Positions 13,203-19,902 are shown, numbered from the stretch's first letter. The stretch: DNA of 25,123 bases from CAZGLK01 sp964526375 (GCA_964526375.1 CAZGLK010000007.1:1-25123), one strand, 5' to 3'. A program made the numbers and translations. Notes: generated from the letters alone by a model not told the origin.

Positions 13203-13210
13203 CATCCTGA

Positions 13211-13263
13211 CCCACACGAGTGTGGGACATACCGCCCCGAGCTTGTCGAGGGGCGGTTTTTTA
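13211..13263 (+). terminator. tandem hairpins ending in an intrinsic terminator
   Basis: CCCACAC-GA-GTGTGGG (13211-13226) is followed by ACCGCCCC (13231-13238) pairing with GGGGCGGT (13250-13257) and then TTTTTTATT. The second hairpin is a typical Rho-independent terminator; the first is an extra stem just after the stop codon. Confidence 0.85.
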
Positions 13264-13315
13264 TTCAAGCAGACAATACACAGGTGCGCGTTTTTCATTT
13301 CTCCTGTTTCTTTGT

Positions 13316-13321
13316 TACAAT
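13316..13321 (+). promoter_or_regulatory. -10 box 7 nt before the start codon (leaderless candidate)
   Basis: TACAAT (13316-13321) lies 7 nt before ATG 13329. There is no good -35 hexamer at the usual distance. If used, the mRNA would begin at or next to the start codon. Confidence 0.4.
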
Positions 13322-13328
13322 GTAAGGC

Positions 13329-13634
13329 ATGAAAAGCAAAATTAAAGTCGTTGCCAAAAAATATATCACCAATGAGGTTTTAGCCCGAATGATCGCCAAA
13401 GGGTTTGAGGAGACGGCCAAGAAGGCTGATGTGGATAGACGTTTTGAGGGAGTTGGCCGCCGTCTTGATAGTGTCGACCGCCGTCTTGATAACATTGACC
13501 ACCGCCTCAATGCCGCCACATCCGACATCGGTCTTATTCGTGCTGACATTCATGATCTCAAAATCACACAGACAGCCGATATTAAAAGTCTGTTGCCTCG
13601 CGTGGAAAGACTAGAAAAGAAGGTGGCGGCGTGA
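13329..13634 (+). CDS. small coiled-coil protein with heptad repeats
   Basis: 101 aa. After a basic N-terminus (MKSKIKVVAKKYITNEVLARMIAKGFEE), residues about 35-62 are near-identical heptads: VDRRFEG, VGRRLDS, VDRRLDN, IDHRLNA. In the DNA this appears as 21-nt tandem repeats. The repeat and the following segment (IGLIRADIHDLKITQTADIKSLLPRVERLEKKV) should form a long coiled coil, probably trimeric or tetrameric. Such small heptad proteins are common in CPR genomes and have no assigned role. No TM segment was seen. Confidence 0.72.
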   Translation: MKSKIKVVAKKYITNEVLARMIAKGFEETAKKADVDRRFEGVGRRLDSVDRRLDNIDHRLNAATSDIGLIRADIHDLKITQTADIKSLLPRVERLEKKVAA

Positions 13635-13669
13635 TAGCCATCGTTTCTTCTAATTCGCCCCCTGCGCCG

Positions 13670-13702
13670 CCTCGATGCCGAACGAATCGGGGCCGTTTTT
13701 AT
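13670..13702 (+). terminator. intrinsic terminator of the coiled-coil gene
   Basis: CCTCGAT (13670-13676) pairs with ATCGGGG (13686-13692) with one G-T pair, followed by CCGTTTTTATT. It lies 36 nt after the stop codon. Confidence 0.7.
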
Positions 13703-13725
13703 TCAGACAGCAGTACCGATGGGGC

Positions 13726-13754
13726 TTGCCCCAGCCAGCCGCCTATGTTATATT
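13726..13754 (+). promoter_or_regulatory. possible promoter of the S1-domain gene
   Basis: TTGCCC (13726-13731), 17 nt, TATATT (13749-13754). The start codon is 13 nt after the -10 box, so the leader would be only about 7 nt and cannot hold a Shine-Dalgarno site. Confidence 0.5.
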
Positions 13755-13767
13755 TTCATAGCTTATT

Positions 13768-14964
13768 ATGGAATCCCTACTTCAAGAGAAACCAGCCATT
13801 GAGACCAAATTGCCCGGCATGAAGGAACTGCTTCAGCAGAGGGGTGCGACCTTTGTGTTGCCCAAAGCGGGCGACAACCTAAACGGCGCGGTTATTGAAA
13901 AGGGCCGCAGCCGCATCTTTTTAGACTTGCCCGGCTTTAGAACTGCTATCATTTATAAAAGCGAATTTGATTCTTCCAGCCGCGGTTTTCAGGACATTAA
14001 AAAAGGCGATATTTTAACGGTTAAGGTGCTGGATTTAGAAAACCAGGAGGGCTATGTGGAGGTCTCTTTGAGCGAAGTGGATGCCGACAGGTCTTGGGAG
14101 GAAATAAAAAATCTAAAGGCAAAAGGCGAGGCCTTTGAGGTAAAAATTTTGGGGGCTAACCGCGGCGGCTTGGTGGCTCAAGTAAATAATCTGCCGGCTT
14201 TTTTGCCGGTCTCGCAGCTCGCTAGCGCCAATTATCCCCATGTTGAGGGCGGCGATAAAGACGAGATTCTAAAGCAGTTAAAAAAATTTGTGGGCCAAAG
14301 CTTAACGGTAAAAATAATAGACTGCGACCAGAAAAACGACAAAATAATTTTGTCGGAAAAGGCCAAAATTTCCAAAGAAATAGAAGCCAAATTAGCCAGC
14401 TACAAAGTGGGCGATGTGGTTAGCGGCGAGGTTTCGGGCATAGTGGACTTTGGCGCCTTTCTAATTTTTGACGGCATTGAAGGATTGATCCACATTTCGG
14501 AACTAGCCTGGCAGTTGGTGGAAAAACCCAGCGATATTGTAAAAACGGGCCAAAAGGTGGATGCTCAAATTATTGCCATTGAGGGCGGCAAAATTTCGCT
14601 GTCGTTGAAAGCCCTTCAGTCCAACCCCTGGGACGAAATGGAGAAAAAATACAAGAATGGCGATGTGGTTAGCGGCACAGTGGTAAAGTTTAACCCCTTT
14701 GGCGCTTTTGTTAGGGTGGACAACGAAATTCAGGGCTTGGCCCACATTTCGGAGTTTAAAACCTACAAAGACATGACCGCTCTTTTGGAGCTTAACAAAG
14801 ACTATCAGTTTAGAGTAACCCTGCTGGATGCTAAGGAATATAAGATGACGCTGCAACCGGTTTCCTTGCCTGTCGTACCAGCCGCGCTCGGCGATTCCGG
14901 CGACGAAAAAACTCCCGCCGAGACCGAAATTCCCAATTCCCAATTCCCAATTCCCAATTCCTAA
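13768..14964 (+). CDS. rpsA: S1 RNA-binding domain protein, ribosomal protein S1-like
   Basis: 398 aa with four S1 (OB-fold) repeats at about 36-105, 118-195, 213-282 and 296-365. The last two are the most typical (GEVSGIVDFGAFLIFDGIEGLIHISEL and GTVVKFNPFGAFVRVDNEIQGLAHISEF). Bacterial S1 delivers mRNA to the 30S subunit and is most needed for messages without a Shine-Dalgarno site, which fits the many such genes here. Four repeats is the short form seen in several phyla; E. coli has six. The last residues (about 386-398, NSQFPIPNS) are encoded by an AATTCCC spacer repeat that has run into the gene. ftsH follows after 10 nt. Confidence 0.92.
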   Translation: MESLLQEKPAIETKLPGMKELLQQRGATFVLPKAGDNLNGAVIEKGRSRIFLDLPGFRTAIIYKSEFDSSSRGFQDIKKGDILTVKVLDLENQEGYVEVSLSEVDADRSWEEIKNLKAKGEAFEVKILGANRGGLVAQVNNLPAFLPVSQLASANYPHVEGGDKDEILKQLKKFVGQSLTVKIIDCDQKNDKIILSEKAKISKEIEAKLASYKVGDVVSGEVSGIVDFGAFLIFDGIEGLIHISELAWQLVEKPSDIVKTGQKVDAQIIAIEGGKISLSLKALQSNPWDEMEKKYKNGDVVSGTVVKFNPFGAFVRVDNEIQGLAHISEFKTYKDMTALLELNKDYQFRVTLLDAKEYKMTLQPVSLPVVPAALGDSGDEKTPAETEIPNSQFPIPNS

Positions 14965-14966
14965 TT
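14926..14966 (+). repeat. AATTCCC tandem repeat spanning the rpsA stop codon
   Basis: ATTCCCA is reiterated four times and then drifts to ATTCCTA at the stop codon. It encodes the alternating PNSQFPIPNS tail of the S1 protein and supplies the spacer before ftsH. Confidence 0.75.
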
Positions 14967-14974
14967 CTATTTAC

Positions 14975-16804
14975 ATGAAAAATTTATTCAAAAACATCCT
15001 GCTGGCGCTGATTATTTTTATACTGCTGGTTTCAACATTCTCCGGCTTTTCCAGTTTGTTTAAAAAAGAGAATGTGATTTCGCTGTCTCAACTGGCCGCT
15101 AAAGTTAAAGCCGGCCAAGTTAAAAACATTGCCATTACCGATAATCGTGCCGCCGTAACTTTCAGCGACAACGCCGCCGCCGCCGTTGTAACCGATGGCG
15201 CCCTGTTAGAAAATCTAAAAAGCCTGGGAGTTGAACCCAAAGACTTGGCCGATGTTAACCTGGAGGTTAAAGAAGCCAGCGGCTTTGGTTTTGTTTTGCT
15301 TAATGTTCTGCCGGCCCTTCTGCCGTTTTTGCTGATCTTGGTTTTCTTTTGGCTGATGTTTCGCCAGGCCCGGGCCGGCCAGATGCAGGCTTTTAGTTTT
15401 GGCGCTTCGCAGGCCAAGGTGTTTGATCCCAACAAAGAAAAAGTCACTTTTAAAGATGTGGCCGGCTGCCACGAAGCCAAAGAGGAACTGCGTGAGGTGG
15501 TGGAGTTTTTGCGAAGCCCCGGCAAGTTTTTAAACATGGGCGCCCGCATTCCCCGAGGCGTAATCTTAATAGGCGCGCCCGGTACCGGCAAAACGCTTTT
15601 GGCCCGGGCCGTGGCCGGCGAGGCCAATGTGCCGTTTTTTCACATTTCGGGATCGGAGTTTGTGGAAATGTTCGTGGGCGTGGGCGCGGCCCGGGTGCGC
15701 GATCGTTTTAAGACCGCCAAAAAGCACGCGCCGGCCATTGTTTTTATAGACGAAATTGACGCCGTGGGCCGCCATCGCGGCGCCGGCTTGGGCGGCGGGC
15801 ACGACGAGCGCGAGCAAACCCTAAACCAGATTTTGGTGGAAATGGACGGCTTTGAGCGCGACACCAACATTATTGTAATCGCCGCCACCAACAGGCCCGA
15901 TATTTTGGACCCGGCTTTATTGCGGCCGGGCCGGTTTGACAGGCGCATTATTGTGGACGAGCCCGATTTAAAACAGCGCGAGGAAATTCTGCAGATTCAC
16001 GCTCAAGGCAAACCCATAGCTGGGGAAGTGGTTCTTAAAAAAATCGCCGAGCGCACCCCCGGCTTTAGCGGGGCTGACTTGGCCAATCTGGTAAATGAAG
16101 CCGCTATTTTAGCAGCACGCCGCGACAAAAAAGAGGTTGGTCAAACCGAACTGATTGAATCCATTGAAAAGGTTATGCTCGGCCCCGAGAGAAAAAGCAA
16201 AATTTATTCGCCCAAAGAAAAAGAGATCGTGGCTTACCACGAAGCCGGCCATGCTCTGGTGGCTTCGTCTTTGCCTAACGCCGATGCGGTGCATAAAATA
16301 TCCATTGTCTCGCGGGGCCGCGCTGGCGGCTATACCTTAAAATTGCCAACCGAAGAGATCAATTTTTATTCCAAAGCCAAATTCGCCGACGAGCTGGCCA
16401 CTTTGCTGGGGGGCTATGCCGCCGAGAAGGTTGTGTTTAACGATGTTACCACCGGGCCGTGTTCCGACTTAAAAATCGCCTCCGACTTGGCGCGCCGTTT
16501 GGTAACCGAATACGGCATGTCGGAAAAAATGGGCCCGGTAACTTTTGGCGATAAGGAGCGATTGGTATTCTTGGGCAAGGAACTTTCCGAACACCGCAAC
16601 TATTCCGAATCCGTGGCCACCAAAATAGACGGCGAGGTGGCGCAGTTTATAAACAGGGCCTACAAAACTGCATTGAGAATAGTTAAAGAAAAACGGGAAC
16701 TCTTAAATAAAATCGCCGGTGTTTTGGTGGATAAAGAAACCATTGAGCAGCATGAGTTTGAGGTTTTAATAAAAAACTTCCAGCCCTCTAGCGCGATGGC
16801 CTAG
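14975..16804 (+). CDS. ftsH: ATP-dependent zinc metalloprotease FtsH
   Basis: 609 aa. It is the membrane AAA+ protease that extracts and degrades membrane and regulatory proteins as a hexamer. TM1 lies at about 8-27, a short extracytoplasmic domain at 28-105 and TM2 at about 106-129. The AAA module has Walker A GAPGTGKT (200-207), Walker B IVFIDE (255-260) and the second region of homology ATNRPDILDPALLRPGRFDR. The zinc site HEAGH is at 422-426, with a downstream Asp in GPCSDLKIASDLAR. Length and order are normal. It follows rpsA by 10 nt of spacer repeat and has no clear Shine-Dalgarno. After the stop there is no strong terminator, only a direct repeat of GGTCTGAT. Confidence 0.97.
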   Translation: MKNLFKNILLALIIFILLVSTFSGFSSLFKKENVISLSQLAAKVKAGQVKNIAITDNRAAVTFSDNAAAAVVTDGALLENLKSLGVEPKDLADVNLEVKEASGFGFVLLNVLPALLPFLLILVFFWLMFRQARAGQMQAFSFGASQAKVFDPNKEKVTFKDVAGCHEAKEELREVVEFLRSPGKFLNMGARIPRGVILIGAPGTGKTLLARAVAGEANVPFFHISGSEFVEMFVGVGAARVRDRFKTAKKHAPAIVFIDEIDAVGRHRGAGLGGGHDEREQTLNQILVEMDGFERDTNIIVIAATNRPDILDPALLRPGRFDRRIIVDEPDLKQREEILQIHAQGKPIAGEVVLKKIAERTPGFSGADLANLVNEAAILAARRDKKEVGQTELIESIEKVMLGPERKSKIYSPKEKEIVAYHEAGHALVASSLPNADAVHKISIVSRGRAGGYTLKLPTEEINFYSKAKFADELATLLGGYAAEKVVFNDVTTGPCSDLKIASDLARRLVTEYGMSEKMGPVTFGDKERLVFLGKELSEHRNYSESVATKIDGEVAQFINRAYKTALRIVKEKRELLNKIAGVLVDKETIEQHEFEVLIKNFQPSSAMA

Positions 16805-16899
16805 GCAGCTTCTAGGGTCTGATAAGGTCTGATCTCTACACGCATCAAGCCGCAAAATGCAAATCAAAATCCTATCATTAAGCCACGATCGGATGATAA

Positions 16900-16908
16900 T
16901 GATATAAT
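16900..16908 (+). promoter_or_regulatory. extended -10 promoter of the second micro-ORF
   Basis: TGATATAAT gives an extended -10 (TGn before TATAAT, 16903-16908). The -35 position is weak, as is usual with extended -10 promoters. The leader to ATG 16943 would be about 28 nt. Confidence 0.6.
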
Positions 16909-16942
16909 TGGGTGTTGGTGCATATAAATTTATTCCAAAACC

Positions 16943-17032
16943 ATGAGTGTTTTCTATTTGGCCATGGCCATATTGGCTTTGGCGTTTGCCATAATTCTTT
17001 ATCCAACCCTCAAAAACCGATCCAATAAGTGA
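16943..17032 (+). CDS. micro-protein, 29 aa, single TM, related to the one at 2615
   Basis: ATG 16943 to TGA 17032. The product is one hydrophobic helix (about 3-20) followed by a basic tail (KNRSNK). It has the same length as the 2615-2704 product and aligns without gaps: F4, Y5, L6, A9, I10, L13, A14, F15, P21, T22, plus a basic tail. Matching length, residues and position behind a promoter make it unlikely to be chance. Unlike the first copy it has no 62-aa partner upstream. It could be a free-standing membrane micro-protein or a small subunit of a larger complex. No Shine-Dalgarno is visible. Confidence 0.6.
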   Translation: MSVFYLAMAILALAFAIILYPTLKNRSNK

Positions 17033-17078
17033 GTCTCGTGGTCTCATGGATGGTCAATTTTACCGTCCTGTAATGCCC

Positions 17079-17108
17079 TTGACAAAATACTACCATACCT
17101 GCTACCAT
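17079..17108 (+). promoter_or_regulatory. promoter upstream of the 114-aa membrane protein
   Basis: TTGACA (17079-17084), 18 nt, TACCAT (17103-17108). The leader to the GTG at 17215 is about 100 nt and contains the hairpin 17131-17157 and the palindrome 17187-17204, so expression could be controlled by attenuation or by start-site access. Confidence 0.55.
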
Positions 17109-17130
17109 TAAAGCGTTCTTTTAAATCGCT

Positions 17131-17157
17131 GGAAAAGCCGCTTTTGGCGGCTTTTCC
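17131..17157 (+). terminator. strong hairpin in the leader, possible terminator or attenuator
   Basis: GGAAAAGCCGC (17131-17141) pairs perfectly with GCGGCTTTTCC (17147-17157) across TTTTG; the following bases are GTTTCAACTTCTC. It may end the micro-ORF transcript from 16908 or act in the leader of the next gene. Confidence 0.6.
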
Positions 17158-17186
17158 GTTTCAACTTCTCAAAAAACCTTTTTAAT

Positions 17187-17204
17187 TTAGGCCAGATGGC
17201 CTAA
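17187..17204 (+). promoter_or_regulatory. perfect palindrome overlapping the Shine-Dalgarno site
   Basis: TTAGGCCA-GA-TGGCCTAA, whose last bases overlap the AAGGAGG (17203-17209) of the next gene. It could be a repressor operator, or an RNA hairpin (7 bp with an AGAT loop) that affects ribosome access. Confidence 0.5.
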
Positions 17205-17214
17205 GGAGGGGAAA

Positions 17215-17559
17215 GTGAAGTCGCTAAAGAGTTTTGAATTTAAGGGCTATTGCATCGATGTTTTCGCCGTGTGCGCGATCGTCTTTGTAGTAATGATATC
17301 ATGGGCGATAAGTTCCTCGAAGCACGTCGCTGTGCCCAGCGAGCGCTATCTGGTGTCCACGCCATCGGGGATAGAGGTAGCTGTGGATTACAACCTCAAT
17401 CCATCATATACCCCTAAGGATGTGAGAGACATCCTCTACCATGTCGCTCTAGCGCACGCCCTTGACACAACCACGGTGGATATCCAACGGGACATGGAAT
17501 TCGTGCTCAAAAAACTCGAGATCCTCGGGGCCGTTCGGGTAACACTGCGGCCATCTTAA
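17215..17559 (+). CDS. hypothetical membrane-anchored protein, 114 aa
   Basis: Not recognised. The start is GTG 17215 behind AAGGAGGGG. One TM segment (about 13-33, IDVFAVCAIVFVVMISWA) follows a basic amphipathic start, and the remaining 80 residues are probably outside the membrane, with mixed strands and helices (VSTPSGIEVAVDYNLNP, then KDVRDILYHVALAHALDTTTVDIQRDMEFVLKKLEIL). The signal is not clearly cleavable. It is a single-gene unit with its own promoter, leader structure and terminator. Confidence 0.75.
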   Translation: MKSLKSFEFKGYCIDVFAVCAIVFVVMISWAISSSKHVAVPSERYLVSTPSGIEVAVDYNLNPSYTPKDVRDILYHVALAHALDTTTVDIQRDMEFVLKKLEILGAVRVTLRPS

Positions 17560-17582
17560 AGAAAACGGTCGTTAAACTATTT

Positions 17583-17610
17583 GAACAGCCTGACCAGCTG
17601 TTCTTTTTAT
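17583..17610 (+). terminator. intrinsic terminator between convergent genes
   Basis: GAACAGC (17583-17589) pairs with GCTGTTC (17597-17603), followed by TTTTTATT. It serves the 114-aa gene; the convergent minus-strand gene ends at 17607, so the T-run overlaps its stop codon. Confidence 0.85.
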
Positions 17611-18116
17611 TGAGTGATTTCTGGATGTTCAGATAAGTACTGATCCCTCACATAAACGCCTAGTGTGGGCGCAATATTTTCTAGGTTCCGACTGGGATTA
17701 TTGTAGAGATAGACCTTCAAAAACTCCATGTAAGGTCTGTCTTGTAGAAAATAAATAGATTTTACCGCCGCGACCTCGGCATCGTATTTCAGCTTGGGAC
17801 TTTCACTATCAATAAACCCGAGGAAGTCTTTTCTGTTTCTTTCAAAAATGTTGTCAAAACCAATCCTTGCGATAAGATCTCTACCCTCTTGTGTTAAGTT
17901 AAGCGGGCTAAGCACCCCCAACTCTTTGGGATCAAACTTTGTATGGTACCTTGTAAGATAGTCGCTAATAACTTTCAGGTTATGCTTAATCCTTTCCGTA
18001 GATTGCTCCAACATCTTTAAAAGATGCAGTTTCTTGCCAATATTAATCAACGCCACGGCAATTGTAGGTATACCGATAGCAATGATAATGGTATTTACCC
18101 ACTGTAGAAGAGTCAT
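17607..18116 (-). CDS. hypothetical protein with N-terminal TM anchor, 169 aa
   Basis: Not recognised. The start is ATG 18116 with no clear Shine-Dalgarno. One TM segment (about 7-26, VNTIIIAIGIPTIAVALI) is followed by a short basic stretch and a helical region (LHLLKMLEQSTERIKHNLKVISDYLTRY). A soluble domain to residue 169 follows, including a LSPLNLTQEGRDLIARIGFDNIFE segment that resembles winged-helix-like C-terminal folds. Probably bitopic with the bulk in the cytoplasm. It is convergent with the 114-aa gene and isolated from other minus-strand genes. Confidence 0.75.
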   Translation of the reverse strand: MTLLQWVNTIIIAIGIPTIAVALINIGKKLHLLKMLEQSTERIKHNLKVISDYLTRYHTKFDPKELGVLSPLNLTQEGRDLIARIGFDNIFERNRKDFLGFIDSESPKLKYDAEVAAVKSIYFLQDRPYMEFLKVYLYNNPSRNLENIAPTLGVYVRDQYLSEHPEITQ

Positions 18117-18264
18117 ATTATTAAATTACCATATACAGCGATGAGTGAGAAATAAGAGGTTTTCCACTTTTAATGTGGTCTTGTGACGGTATTTCTGTTT
18201 TCGGGTCGCCTGAAATAGGAATAAATCTAAGCAGAATAGTTGATTGTGTTATCGCTGTGTGATT
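18117..18264. other. gene-free stretch upstream of the tRNA gene
   Basis: I see no reading frame, repeat or strong promoter here. It should contain the promoter of the minus-strand 169-aa gene, but no hexamer pair stands out. Confidence 0.5.
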
Positions 18265-18294
18265 TTGACTCCATATACCACAAACAGCTACAAT
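18265..18294 (+). promoter_or_regulatory. promoter of the tRNA gene
   Basis: TTGACT (18265-18270), 18 nt, TACAAT (18289-18294). The start of transcription would be about 36 nt before the mature tRNA. Confidence 0.65.
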
Positions 18295-18310
18295 AAAAAT
18301 ACGAAAGGTG

Positions 18311-18330
18311 GCCGAGGAAAATTGCTCGGC
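18311..18330 (+). other. leader hairpin of the tRNA precursor
   Basis: GCCGAG (18311-18316) pairs with CTCGGC (18325-18330) across an 8-nt loop, ending 7 nt before the first base of the tRNA. It may shape the 5' leader removed by RNase P. Confidence 0.5.
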
Positions 18331-18337
18331 ATTGCAT

Positions 18338-18410
18338 GGGCCAGTAGCTTAGTGGTTAAAGCACCGCCCTTATAAGACGGGGATCGATGGTTCAAATCCA
18401 TCCTGGCCCA
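18338..18410 (+). tRNA. tRNA-Ile with anticodon UAU
   Basis: The 73-nt cloverleaf has a 7-bp acceptor stem GGGCCAG/CTGGCCC, D stem GCTT/AAGC, anticodon stem CCGCC/GACGG with one C-A mismatch at the fourth pair, loop CTTATAA (anticodon TAT), a 5-nt variable loop, and T stem GATGG/CCATC with loop TTCAAAT. The discriminator base is A, and no CCA is encoded in the DNA. T33 and the AA after the anticodon fit isoleucine, so it should read AUA codons. Most bacteria read AUA with a CAU tRNA modified by TilS to lysidine; an encoded UAU anticodon is uncommon. Confidence 0.9.
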
Positions 18411-18476
18411 CATATTGATTTGACATTTCTATTGGGGTTGCTACAATGGACTTACGATTGAGATAGCGCGATTAAG

Positions 18477-18504
18477 GACCGTTCGGAAGCGGTCTGTTTT
18501 ATTT
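18477..18504 (+). terminator. intrinsic terminator after the tRNA
   Basis: GACCGTT (18477-18483) pairs with AGCGGTC (18488-18494) with one T-G pair around CGGA, followed by TGTTTTATTT. Confidence 0.82.
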
Positions 18505-18507
18505 AAG

Positions 18508-18579
18508 GGTAACGAATTTACGAATATGATGCGAATCTACGAATTCGTAAATTAGTAATTAATTCGTACATTCGTTACC
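18508..18579. repeat. ACGAAT-word inverted repeat upstream of nusA
   Basis: GGTAACGAA (18508-18516) pairs with TTCGTTACC (18571-18579), the same ends as the repeat before gyrA. Inside are TTTACGAAT, TCTACGAATTCGTAAA and AATTCGTA words. The nusA ATG lies 8 nt after it. Confidence 0.78.
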
Positions 18580-18587
18580 ATTTAAAC

Positions 18588-19859
18588 ATGGTTGATTTAA
18601 AACAATTCATCTCGGCCATAGATCAAATTGCCGAAGAAAAAAACATACCCAAAGACAAGGTCATTGAAACTATTGAGATGGCCCTGGCCGCGGCTTACAA
18701 AAAAGACTACGGCGAACGCGGCCAGAATATTCGGGTGCGGCTGGATCAAAAAACAGGCCAAGCCCAGTTCTTTCAAGCCCTGCTGGTGGTGGATGAAAGC
18801 ATGATTCTTTCCGAAGAGGAAATTGCGGTTCTGGAAAAAGAAAGAGAAGAGAAAAAAGCTGCTGTGGCCGGCCAGGAAACGGCTGAATCGTCCGTCCAGC
18901 CTGGACCTTCTGTGCCCGCGGTTTCAATAGAAGCCGAGGAAGAAGAAGAAACTGCCGAGCGCAAGATCCGCTTTAATCCCAAGCGGCACATTATGCTGGC
19001 CGAGGCCCAGAAAATTAAGGCCGACGCGGTTGTAAGCGAGGAATTGCTTATTCCTTTGGAAACGAAAGAGGACTACGGCCGCATTGCCGCTCAAACCGCC
19101 AAGCAGGTTATTCTTCAGCGCATCCGCGAAGCCGAGCGCGATGTTGCCTACGAGACCTTCAAAGAAAAAGAAGGTGATATTTTGTCGGCCTCGGTGCAAA
19201 GAATAGAACGCGGCGTGGTCTATTTGGATATTGGCCGCACCACCGGTGTTTTATTCCCCGAAGAGCAGATTCCCCAAGAACGTTACCGTATCGGCCAGCG
19301 CCTGCGCGTTTATGTGGTGCGGGTGGATAAAGACCACCGCGGGCCGGTAATAATTTTGTCGCGCCAGCACCCTCGGATTGTGGCCAAACTTTTTGAGCTG
19401 GAAGTTCCCGAAATCGCCAGCGGCGTGGTGGAAATAAAAGCCATTGCCCGCGAGGCCGGTTCGCGCAGCAAGGTGGCGGTGGTTTCCAACGATCCGGCGG
19501 TTGACCCGGTGGGCTCGTGCGTGGGCCAGCGTGGCATTAGGGTAACTTCGGTTATTAACGAACTGGGGGGCGAGAACATTGATGTTATTGCCTGGTCCGA
19601 CGACGAGGCCAAATTTGTGGCCAATGCCCTTTCGCCGGCTAAGGTTTTAAATATAGACTTGGTTTCTGCCAGCCACACCGCGCAGGTGGAGGTTAGCGCC
19701 GATCAGTTGTCGCTGGCTATTGGCAAACGGGGGCAGAATGTTCGCTTGGCGGCGGAATTAAGCGGTTGGAGAATAGACATTAAAGGAGCGGAGAAGGCGG
19801 AAGAGAAAATTGAAGAGGCGGAGGAGGTGGAAGGAGTGGTATCGGGAGATGTCCCGTAG
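18588..19859 (+). CDS. nusA: transcription termination/antitermination factor NusA
   Basis: 423 aa. NusA binds RNA polymerase and the emerging RNA and controls pausing and termination. The N-terminal polymerase-binding domain is about 1-70 (FISAIDQIAEEKNIPKDKVI). The S1 domain is about 196-262 and KH1 starts at about 270 with ELEVPEIASGVVEIKAIARE and DPVGSCVGQRGIRV. KH2 ends near 400 with LAIGKRGQNVRLAAELSGWRIDI. Between the first two domains is an insertion of about 50-60 residues (about 72-130), very acidic (EAEEEEETAE). There is no C-terminal acidic-repeat domain as in E. coli, only an EEKIEEAEE tail. The last five residues and stop codon are encoded by a 23-nt repeat also present at 4026-4048. 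No Shine-Dalgarno; the start follows an inverted repeat. Confidence 0.95.
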   Translation: MVDLKQFISAIDQIAEEKNIPKDKVIETIEMALAAAYKKDYGERGQNIRVRLDQKTGQAQFFQALLVVDESMILSEEEIAVLEKEREEKKAAVAGQETAESSVQPGPSVPAVSIEAEEEEETAERKIRFNPKRHIMLAEAQKIKADAVVSEELLIPLETKEDYGRIAAQTAKQVILQRIREAERDVAYETFKEKEGDILSASVQRIERGVVYLDIGRTTGVLFPEEQIPQERYRIGQRLRVYVVRVDKDHRGPVIILSRQHPRIVAKLFELEVPEIASGVVEIKAIAREAGSRSKVAVVSNDPAVDPVGSCVGQRGIRVTSVINELGGENIDVIAWSDDEAKFVANALSPAKVLNIDLVSASHTAQVEVSADQLSLAIGKRGQNVRLAAELSGWRIDIKGAEKAEEKIEEAEEVEGVVSGDVP

Positions 19860-19864
19860 GGACA
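19842..19864 (+). repeat. 23-nt dispersed repeat covering the nusA stop codon
   Basis: An exact reverse complement of 4026-4048. It contains the palindrome TGTCCC-GTA-GGGACA (19850-19864) and encodes the nusA C-terminal SGDVP and the TAG stop. Confidence 0.8.
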
Positions 19865-19902
19865 GAAATTAGAAATTAGTAATTAGTAATTAGAAATTTA
19901 TT
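19865..19902 (+). repeat. AATTAGTAATTAG word-repeat spacer before hppA
   Basis: AATTAG(T/A)A is reiterated about four times between nusA and hppA, leaving no Shine-Dalgarno site before ATG 19903. Confidence 0.7.

Noticed and set aside
12762..13298. 178-aa frame opposite the 199-aa unknown gene
   Set aside because: The plus-strand frame has promoter, Shine-Dalgarno site and terminator in the right order; the minus-strand frame has none and crosses that terminator.
15088..15627. 179-aa frame antisense to ftsH
   Set aside because: Shadow frame with no start signals; the opposite strand carries an unmistakable FtsH.
18508..18579. CRISPR-like short repeats
   Set aside because: The words overlap and pair within one palindrome; there are no regular unique spacers and no cas genes.
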